From Luteolibacter flavescens (GTDB taxonomy: Bacteria > Verrucomicrobiota > Verrucomicrobiia > Verrucomicrobiales > Akkermansiaceae), in NCBI RefSeq assembly GCF_025950085.1, contig NZ_JAPDDS010000002.1:62001-126000 (forward strand): 64,000 nucleotides of DNA. The letters run 5' to 3'. Below are positions 57,644 to 64,000 of this stretch, piece after piece. Position 1 is the first letter of the stretch. The number at the start of each line of letters is the position of its first letter. The notes under the pieces were generated by a model that was not told where the DNA came from, did no database searches, and was given only the letters and a program-made list of their open reading frames with translations. A program made the translations under genes and the position numbers.

Positions 57644-57785
57644 GCATTTCCGGGGCAAAATGAGCGAAACGGAGGCCGGGACTGCACGCATTTGACATCG
57701 CGGCGCATCCCGCCGCGAGGAATCGGTCAATTTTCCGGGCGTTCTTGCCGCCATCCGCTCGATCCCCCAAGCTGACCGACGGCAC

Positions 57786-59156
57786 ATGACACTCTCCGCT
57801 CTCGACCTTTTCACCATCGGCGTTGGCCCGTCGTCATCCCACACCGTGGGACCGATGCGTGCGGCCTGCCGTTTCGTCGGGCAGCTACAGGCGGAGGGCT
57901 TCGCCCCGCGGGTCGCACGGCTGCGCTGCGATCTCTACGGCTCGCTGGCCGCGACGGGGAAAGGCCACGGTACGGACACGGCGATCCTGATGGGCTTCCT
58001 CGGCGAGGAGCCGGAAACCGTGGTGATCGACTCGATGCCCGCGAAGCTCGCCGCGATCCGCGCGGGCAAGCTGCTCACGCCGTGGGGCGTGGAGCTGGCC
58101 TTCGACGAAAAGCGCGACCTGGACTTCAAGCGGCTGAAGCCGCTGCCGCTGCATCCGAATGGCATGCACTTCACCGCGCTGGATGCGGACGGTGCGCCCG
58201 TGGCGGACGAGGTGGTCTATTCGCTCGGCGGTGGCTTCATCGCCACGGAGACGGAGATGAAGATGCCGCCCGCCGCGGAGATCCCGCAGCCCTACCCCTT
58301 TACGAATGCGGCCGAGCTGATGACCCACTGCGAGCAGCCCGGCATGACCATCGCCTCGCTGCTGCTGGCGAATGAAGCTGCCCTGCGCCCCGAGGAGGAG
58401 ACCCGCTCTCGCCTCGATGACATCTGGCGCGCCATGCAGGACTGCGTGAAGCGCGGCTGCTCGCTGGACGGCACGCTGCCCGGCGGCCTGAAGGTGAAGC
58501 GCCGCGCGAAGGCGATCTACGAGAACCTTCGTAGCAACTCGGAGGCCTCGCTGACCGACCCGCTGACCATCCTCGACTGGGTGAATCTCTACGCGCTCGC
58601 CGTGAACGAGGAGAATGCCGCAGGCGGCCGCGTGGTCACCGCGCCGACGAACGGTGCCGCGGGCATCATCCCCGCGGTGCTGCACTACGCGGTGCGCTTC
58701 CGCCACTCGCCCCACCGCGACGGCGTGCACCGTTTCCTGCTGACCGCCGCGGCGATCGGCATGCTTTACAAGCGGAATGCCTCGATCTCCGGCGCGGAAG
58801 CCGGTTGCCAAGGCGAGGTCGGCGTGGCCTGCTCAATGGCGGCGGCGGGCCTCGTGGAATATCTCGGCGGCACGCCGAAGCAGGTGGAAAACGCCGCGGA
58901 AATCGGCATGGAGCACAATCTCGGCCTGACCTGCGATCCCGTGGGCGGCCTCGTGCAGATCCCCTGCATCGAGCGCAATGCGATGGCGTCCGTGAAGGCG
59001 ATCAATGCCGCGCGCCTCGCGATGGCGGGCGATGGCTCGCACTTCGTCTCGCTCGACAAGGTCATCAAGACCATGCGCGACACCGGCCGCGACATGAAGA
59101 GCAAGTACAAGGAAACCTCCCGCGGCGGCCTCGCGGTGAACGTGGTGGAATGTTAA
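57786..59156 (+). CDS. sdaA: L-serine ammonia-lyase (L-serine dehydratase)
   Basis: 456 aa, single-chain type. It converts L-serine to pyruvate and ammonia. The N-terminal beta domain has [20 protein letters not shown] and [12 protein letters not shown]. The C-terminal alpha domain holds the [4Fe-4S] cysteines in [34 protein letters not shown] and [20 protein letters not shown]. It is monocistronic. The leader carries a GC-rich hairpin near 57697-57711 of the palindromic type found elsewhere in the window. Confidence 0.96.
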   Translation: MTLSALDLFTIGVGPSSSHTVGPMRAACRFVGQLQAEGFAPRVARLRCDLYGSLAATGKGHGTDTAILMGFLGEEPETVVIDSMPAKLAAIRAGKLLTPWGVELAFDEKRDLDFKRLKPLPLHPNGMHFTALDADGAPVADEVVYSLGGGFIATETEMKMPPAAEIPQPYPFTNAAELMTHCEQPGMTIASLLLANEAALRPEEETRSRLDDIWRAMQDCVKRGCSLDGTLPGGLKVKRRAKAIYENLRSNSEASLTDPLTILDWVNLYALAVNEENAAGGRVVTAPTNGAAGIIPAVLHYAVRFRHSPHRDGVHRFLLTAAAIGMLYKRNASISGAEAGCQGEVGVACSMAAAGLVEYLGGTPKQVENAAEIGMEHNLGLTCDPVGGLVQIPCIERNAMASVKAINAARLAMAGDGSHFVSLDKVIKTMRDTGRDMKSKYKETSRGGLAVNVVEC

Positions 59157-59213
59157 CTTGATCGCCCTGCGATCTCGACAGGCAACTCCCGATGCCCGAG
59201 CCTCGACAGAGGC

Positions 59214-59714
59214 ATGATCGCACGATTCGACACATGGGAGCGGGCGTCCTTCTTCGCGCTGGAGATGCAGGCGGAGGGCAGGCATGCCGTCATCCTCGAC
59301 CAGGCCATGGGGCTGATGTGGGGGCCGCTGGCAGTCGGCGGCGTGCGGGTCGCGGTGTCGGACATCGTCCTGAATGACGATGGGGAATGGCCGGAGATCG
59401 AGGCCGGAAACAGCGAGGCCGCGAATCTCGCGCGCGGGCTCATCACGGCACTCGCCCTCATGGGTCCGCTGCTCCTGCTCGTGAAATTCGCGATGGAGAA
59501 CGAACGCCCCACCCGTTCACGGTCGGGCGAAATGGACTTGCAGTCATTGCTCACAGCCATGGCCGGGTGCGGCGTGATCATCGTGTTGCTCAGTCCGCTG
59601 ATGCCCGCATTCACCCGCTTCCTCCGCGACGACTCCCGGGAAGCGAGCTGGTGGACACGCGCAATCGTGGCAGCCCACGTGATCTTGATGGAATTCTGTA
59701 TGACCCGATCTTAA
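59214..59714 (+). CDS. Small membrane protein of unknown function
   Basis: 166 aa. The first 85 residues are soluble and beta/alpha mixed (MIARFDTWERASFFALEMQA, GRHAVILDQAMGLMWGPLAV). They resemble the short putative-prokaryotic signal transducing (DUF2007-like) domain, but the match is weak. Two membrane segments follow (LITALALMGPLLLLVKFAME and SLLTAMAGCGVIIVLLSPLM). A short C-terminal segment includes a possible third hydrophobic part (AIVAAHVILMEFC). No family is firmly recognised. It overlaps the convergent glycosylase gene by 4 bp. Confidence 0.6.
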   Translation: MIARFDTWERASFFALEMQAEGRHAVILDQAMGLMWGPLAVGGVRVAVSDIVLNDDGEWPEIEAGNSEAANLARGLITALALMGPLLLLVKFAMENERPTRSRSGEMDLQSLLTAMAGCGVIIVLLSPLMPAFTRFLRDDSREASWWTRAIVAAHVILMEFCMTRS

Positions 59715-60490
59715 CAGTCCCACACGCCCTGCGCCACGAGCTGCTTCGTCGCGGCCTCCGCCCAGCCACGGTTCGCGGCCGGGGATGCGGGTGACGGATG
59801 GAGCACCCGGCCAAGGATGGCCTGCGATCCGGTACGCGCCGCGGCAGCCTTCAGGCGCTCTTCCGCATAAGCGCCCACGCCGATCAAGTACTGCGGATCC
59901 AGTACTTCCAGCGAGGCGGCCAGGTGGTCGAGGCAGGCGCTTTCCACGGCCTCCATCTCGGAGGCCGGGAGCTTGTCCGGCGTGAGGTTCGCACCCGTGG
60001 CGCTCATCCACACGAGCGGGCAGTAGTTCAGGACGAAGTGGTCCTTGAAAAACTCCTCCGCGCTGCCGAAGCGCTCCGCAAAGAGCCCCCACAGACGGCG
60101 GCCGCTCACCTCGGACTTCGGACAGGCGAAGCCCTGCACCGGCCGCTTCGGGTGCTCCGGCACCGGCTTGCCCACCTCCGCCGAGATGCCCATCCAATCC
60201 CGCACCGCCGGGATCTCGCCGAATGGCACGCCGGTCTGAGCCATCCCGTAGGGCCCGGGATTCATCCCGAGGAAGACGACGCGCTTCTTCCCGCTGCCGA
60301 AGCGCTGCAGGTAGAGCTCGTGCGGCTCCCGCGCGTAGTCGAGCGGCAGATAGACGTGGCTGGCCGTGGAGAAGGTCAGCGGGCGCAGGCGGTCGGCCAG
60401 CGTGCGGGAAGCGGCGATCAGGGCGTCGGACACGTGGCGACTCAAGCGGGCCGGCAAGACCAGATCAATCCCCGCGGCGCGCCGTCTCAC
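59711..60490 (-). CDS. SMUG1-like uracil-DNA glycosylase
   Basis: 259 aa from a GTG at 60490; a GTG at 60433 (VSDALIAASRTLA) is an alternative giving 240 aa. The first motif is VVFLGMNPGPYGMAQTGVPF, with the Asn of the water-activating loop, and the second is LHPSPASPAANRGW (His-Pro-Ser-Pro of the DNA-binding loop). This pattern is SMUG1-type rather than UDG family 1. It removes uracil and some oxidised pyrimidines from DNA. It lies one base after the stop of the esterase gene, so they share a transcript. Confidence 0.9.
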   Translation of the reverse strand: MRRRAAGIDLVLPARLSRHVSDALIAASRTLADRLRPLTFSTASHVYLPLDYAREPHELYLQRFGSGKKRVVFLGMNPGPYGMAQTGVPFGEIPAVRDWMGISAEVGKPVPEHPKRPVQGFACPKSEVSGRRLWGLFAERFGSAEEFFKDHFVLNYCPLVWMSATGANLTPDKLPASEMEAVESACLDHLAASLEVLDPQYLIGVGAYAEERLKAAAARTGSQAILGRVLHPSPASPAANRGWAEAATKQLVAQGVWDC

Positions 60491-60491
60491 C

Positions 60492-61349
60492 TCACTGCGG
60501 CGCGAGCAGCCCGCGGGATGCTAGCCACTTCAGCGAACCGGTCTGCCACGCGTCCCACATCGGGCCGCTGTAGCCATTCAGGCCGTGGCCGCCGGAGGGC
60601 AGCTCGAGGTATTCGCAGGGGACGTGCTTCTTCTTCAGCGCCTCGTGGAATGCCTGGCTGTGGGAAACCGGCACGATCTCGTCATCCAGTGCATGGGTGA
60701 TGTAGGTCGGCGAGGTCTTCGCGGTGACCTGGGTTTCCAGTGAATAGAGTTTGATGGCCTCCTCCGTCGGCGACTCGCCCAGCAATGCCTTGAACGATCC
60801 GCCATGGGTCTTTTCCCCCATCGTGATGACCGGATAGACCAGCACCGCGAAGTCCGGGCGGCTGCCCTGTTGCTCGACGGGGTCCTCCGATTTCCGGTCC
60901 CCGTCATCGAAATGCGTGGCGGCGGTCGCCGCGAGGTGCCCGCCCGCGGAGAAGCCGATGATGCCCACCTTCTTCGGATCGCAGTCCCACTCCTTCGCAT
61001 GTGCCCGCACGGTGCGGATGGCGCGCTGGGCATCCAGCAGCGGCACCTTTGACCTGCCTGCCGGGAGGCGGTACTCCAGCACCACGCCGGTGATGCCGTA
61101 GCGGGTCAGCCAGCGGGCGATGCCGTGGCCTTCCGGTCCGGTGACCAGGGTGCCGTAGCCGCCGCCCGGGCAGATCACCATGGAGGTGCCATTCGGCTTT
61201 TCCGGGCGGTGCACGGTCAGCTTCGCCTCCGCCTTCTCGGATGTCCCGTCTCCGATAGGAGCCTCCGCCGGCCACAACGGGATGGGCTGCGGCTCGGCAG
61301 CCGCCGCGATGGAAACGAGGGCGATGAGTGAGAAAAGAAAAGAGCGCAT
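60492..61349 (-). CDS. Secreted alpha/beta-hydrolase, acetyl-xylan esterase-like
   Basis: 285 aa. Signal peptide: MRSFLFSLIALVSIAAAAEP. The oxyanion region is MVICPGGGYGTLVTGPEGHG. The nucleophile elbow is VGIIGFSAGGHLAATAATHF, the acid Asp lies in ITHALDDEIVPVSHSQAF, and the His in LPSGGHGLNGY. This arrangement is the BD-FAE/acetyl-xylan esterase type, which acts on acylated carbohydrates. Together with the sulfatase and other hydrolases it points to polysaccharide use. It precedes the SMUG1-like gene on the same strand. Confidence 0.88.
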   Translation of the reverse strand: MRSFLFSLIALVSIAAAAEPQPIPLWPAEAPIGDGTSEKAEAKLTVHRPEKPNGTSMVICPGGGYGTLVTGPEGHGIARWLTRYGITGVVLEYRLPAGRSKVPLLDAQRAIRTVRAHAKEWDCDPKKVGIIGFSAGGHLAATAATHFDDGDRKSEDPVEQQGSRPDFAVLVYPVITMGEKTHGGSFKALLGESPTEEAIKLYSLETQVTAKTSPTYITHALDDEIVPVSHSQAFHEALKKKHVPCEYLELPSGGHGLNGYSGPMWDAWQTGSLKWLASRGLLAPQ

Positions 61350-61522
61350 GCGGGTGATCCAACAGGACGTATGCCGCGATGCGATCCTTTCCCCGCCGCG
61401 TCATTCCTCCCCGATTGGCGGGGAACTGCCGCCTTGATCTCCGCTGGTCCGCTGGTCACGGGACTGCTGGAAGATTTTCCGTGCCACCACCCTGAGGCCA
61501 TTCTATTTAATCCTCATTAAAT

Positions 61523-64000
61523 ATGTCCGCGCAAGAGGAGCAGGCTTGGTACTACGGGTCGAAAGACGGTGAACGCCGGGGACCGGTGACGATCGGGGAG
61601 CTGAGCGAGCTGGCCAGCCGCGGAGAAGTGGGGCCGAAGACCCTAGTCTGGAGCTACGGCTACGCGGATTGGTTCCCCGCCGAGCAGATCGCCAACCAGC
61701 TCATGTCCGCGCGTCCCGCCGGACCGGTGCCAGTCGCCCCACCGCCGGTGCCTGCGGAGAAGCCGGTCGAAGCGAAGGAAGCCGCACCCGTTCCCACGGT
61801 CGAGCCGGCCCCGAAGAAAGTTGAGCCGACACTTGGTGAGTATCCCATTCTTCCGCAGGACCTTGCACCCGATAAGCCCGCCGAGCCTGCCGGACCCGCC
61901 ATCGAGCTGAAGCCCCGGAAAGGCTCCTTCGTTTTCCCGCGGGTCGTGGGTTGGACGATCTTCTTCGCGGCAATCGCGGCAGGGACGCTGTCGGTCCTCA
62001 TCGGCACGGAGAATCCGACCTGGCCTGCGGGCGCGGTCCTCGCAGGGGGCTTCCTGCTCGGCCTCGTCTCCAGCCTCGCGGCCTACCGGAAGGAGCGCTA
62101 CCAGATCCTCGATTCGCGGGTGCTCTGCCACCGCGGCGGCCTGGTGAGCGACCAGACGACCGAGCTGGAGATCCGCAACATCACCCACGTGAAGCTGAAG
62201 CTGCCGTGGCTGCGCTACAAACTCTATGGCGTGGGAAATGTGATCGTGGAGACCGCGGGCAATGCCCAGCCGGTGGTGATGCGCGCCATCCGCGAGCCGG
62301 AGAAGGTCTATGCCGACCTGCAGGAGCGGATGAAAAAGAACGGCTACGATCTCACCCGCGGGCAGCTCTTCCACGAGGAGAGCCCGGCGCTGATCGGCAT
62401 CATCGGTGAATGCATCGGCCTCATCGGCGGCACCATCGGGCTCTGCCTTTTCCTGCTGCCAAATCTCATGGGCCTCGGACTGGCGATCGGGGAGTCGAAT
62501 CTCCAGACGGCGCTGCCGGTGGCGGGGGGAGTCGTCGCCGTCATCCTGATCGCCGCGATCATCGTGCGCTTCCTCGACCTGAAGCGGCGGACGTATCGCG
62601 TGTACAATGACGTGGTGGTCTATGAGGAAGGCTTCCTCACGCGCGAGAACGCAATCATCCCGTACGAAAACATCGCCGACTCGAATACGAAGAGCTCCTT
62701 CTACGACCGCATCTTCGGCCTCTACGACGTGCAGGTGAGCTGCCAAGGCAGCGGGGCCGACATCAAGTTCCGTCGGCTGGCGAATGGCATCGCCCTCTCC
62801 GCGGCCATCGACCAGCTCGTGGTGCTGGCGCGCCAAAAGGTGAAGCCTTCCGCAGCGAAGTCCTCCACCGCCGCTCACGACCGCCCGCGCCGCGTGGAGC
62901 CCGAGCTGGTGCCACTGGGCGAGGCGATGGTGGCCGAGCTGCGCATGCACTCCGGGCGGACGCTGGTGCCGCTGATGCTGCTCTTCCCGCTCCTCCCCAT
63001 CTGGCTGGCAGCCTTCATCCAGGCCATCATCAGAATCGGCTCCACGCGATACTCCGTGCGGCCAGGATCGGTGCGGCACTCCTACCGCTTCCTCACGCTG
63101 CACGACCGCGAATTCGCCCACGACAAGATCACCGGCCTGGTGGTGAAGCGGAACCTGTGGGACCGCATGTTCGGCACGCTGACGCTGAAATTCTGGTCCA
63201 TCGGCTCCGGCCAGCCAATCGAGTTCGCGCACATCAGCGCCAGCCAGCTCGATTTCACCGCGCTGATGCGGCAGGTGGGGATCCCGTCATCCACGGACAC
63301 GCCTTATCAGGCGGAGACTTCTTTCGGCCTCTTCACGTGGCTGCGCGCACAGCTCAAGTTCCTGCCGTTCACGCTGCTTTTCATCGGCGGACTGGTCTAT
63401 GCGGCGATGATGATCGATCCGCAGTTCAATCAAGCCAACGGGCTGCCGCCGGAGATCGACCTGCGGCTCTGGCTCCTCTACGCGACCGGCCTTCCGGTGG
63501 CGATCGCGCTCATCGCCGTGATCCGCTCGGCGATCTACCACTCGAACCAACGCCTCAGCTTCCACGCCCACTACGTGGAGGCCGAGCAGGGCATCATCGC
63601 GAAGCGCTACTACTACGCCCGCTATGGGAATATCAAGCGGGTGAAGGTGACGCGCTACCCCGGCGGCGCGACGGGAGATCTACAGATCTTCGTGGCGGGG
63701 GAGGAAGCGATCCAGCAGGCCGCCCAGAAGAACCAGGGACAAAAGGGCCTCATGAAGCAGTGCTCTTTCACCTCCGGCTTCCTGTCCAAAGCCGACAAGC
63801 AGGGCCTGCTGCTGGATGACATCCTCTGCGGCCGCGTGGACCCGCGGCCGGAAGCCCTCCCGGCCAAGGTGCTGCCGACACTGCTCGAAGCCCGGCGCTC
63901 GGCGGGGAATGCGATCTTCTCGCTGATCTTCCTCAGCATCCTGCTGGTACCGCTGGTGGTGCTGCTCCCCATCACCCTGCCGCTGACCGTGATGCGCGTG
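61523..64000 (+). CDS. GYF-domain and bPH2-domain membrane protein (3' end beyond window)
   Basis: Open from ATG 61523 to the window edge, 826 codons. It begins MSAQEEQAWYYGSKDGERRG, followed by PVTIGELSELASRGEVGPKT: a GYF_2 (DUF4339) domain with its WYY...GP and LVWSYGYADW features. After a Pro-rich linker there are repeated units of paired membrane helices and a PH-like (bPH2/DUF304) domain: FPRVVGWTIFFAAIAAGTLS, ERYQILDSRVLCHRGGLVSD, RTYRVYNDVVVYEEGFLTRE and LSFHAHYVEAEQGIIAKRYY. At least three bPH2 units are visible. Function is unknown; bPH2 proteins such as YdbS/YdbT act at membranes. No ribosome-binding site is obvious. Confidence 0.82.
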   Translation, partial: MSAQEEQAWYYGSKDGERRGPVTIGELSELASRGEVGPKTLVWSYGYADWFPAEQIANQLMSARPAGPVPVAPPPVPAEKPVEAKEAAPVPTVEPAPKKVEPTLGEYPILPQDLAPDKPAEPAGPAIELKPRKGSFVFPRVVGWTIFFAAIAAGTLSVLIGTENPTWPAGAVLAGGFLLGLVSSLAAYRKERYQILDSRVLCHRGGLVSDQTTELEIRNITHVKLKLPWLRYKLYGVGNVIVETAGNAQPVVMRAIREPEKVYADLQERMKKNGYDLTRGQLFHEESPALIGIIGECIGLIGGTIGLCLFLLPNLMGLGLAIGESNLQTALPVAGGVVAVILIAAIIVRFLDLKRRTYRVYNDVVVYEEGFLTRENAIIPYENIADSNTKSSFYDRIFGLYDVQVSCQGSGADIKFRRLANGIALSAAIDQLVVLARQKVKPSAAKSSTAAHDRPRRVEPELVPLGEAMVAELRMHSGRTLVPLMLLFPLLPIWLAAFIQAIIRIGSTRYSVRPGSVRHSYRFLTLHDREFAHDKITGLVVKRNLWDRMFGTLTLKFWSIGSGQPIEFAHISASQLDFTALMRQVGIPSSTDTPYQAETSFGLFTWLRAQLKFLPFTLLFIGGLVYAAMMIDPQFNQANGLPPEIDLRLWLLYATGLPVAIALIAVIRSAIYHSNQRLSFHAHYVEAEQGIIAKRYYYARYGNIKRVKVTRYPGGATGDLQIFVAGEEAIQQAAQKNQGQKGLMKQCSFTSGFLSKADKQGLLLDDILCGRVDPRPEALPAKVLPTLLEARRSAGNAIFSLIFLSILLVPLVVLLPITLPLTVMRV

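Overview
The window is high-GC DNA with long intergenic gaps that are clearly AT-richer, and it fits a verrucomicrobial chromosome (Luteolibacter/Haloferula-like). The taxonomic reading is inference from gene content: a TIGR02597-type protein, a PEP-CTERM protein, a discoidin-like/HisKA_3 sensor kinase, a sulfatase, several SGNH hydrolases, a DUF4139 protein, very large secreted proteins and many short palindromic intergenic repeats. There is no phage, plasmid or CRISPR signature.

Layout. 1-10.5 kb: three consecutive minus-strand genes for large secreted proteins of unknown function. The last is at least 2,283 codons long and runs off the left edge. The second and third share a repeat resembling the E1_FCCH fold, so they probably form one exported system. 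10.8-12.6 kb: a small haem-c lipoprotein, then SRPBCC, DoxX-like and VOC genes. 12.6-17.8 kb: a nitrogen block with urease accessory genes ureE-F-G-D, a beta-barrel outer-membrane protein and the urea-binding protein UrtA, closed by a strong terminator. Neither ureABC nor urtBCDE is present. 17.9-20.9 kb: two exported proteins, then tRNA-Glu(UUC) with its own terminator. 21.2-24.4 kb: two overlapping genes for anchored proteins built from DP-containing helical repeats. 24.5-25.9 kb: an MgtC/DUF4010 membrane protein and a tiny basic protein.

26.0-31.7 kb is a copper/metal island. One minus-strand operon encodes a Cys-rich secreted peptide, a multicopper oxidase fused to a CopB-like barrel, and two YHS-like lipoproteins. 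Next to it are a permease with four Cys-Cys motifs and a CsoR repressor whose operator overlaps its start codon. 31.7-42.5 kb: a DUF4139 protein, prfB with its programmed +1 frameshift, an SGNH hydrolase, a two-copy 142-bp composite repeat, a two-component pair, and a LacZ-type beta-galactosidase carrying an inserted LamG domain. 42.5-44.6 kb: PEP-CTERM and TIGR02597 secreted proteins.

45-49 kb: accB-accC-thiE-(four-helix-bundle gene)-pfkB, all on the minus strand. The small four-helix-bundle gene lies between 34-bp inverted repeats whose sequence encodes the C-terminus of ThiE and the N-terminus of the PfkB kinase; this looks like an insertion element and is the most unusual feature here. 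49-64 kb: trmB, comEC, a TPR membrane protein, a RelE-like protein, a cell-wall amidase, a sulfatase, an SGNH hydrolase and an EEP nuclease/phosphatase, L-serine dehydratase, a SMUG1-like glycosylase, an esterase and a GYF/PH-domain membrane protein cut by the right edge.

Lengths, frames and motifs were read directly from the sequence. Family names rest on motif recognition without database searches.
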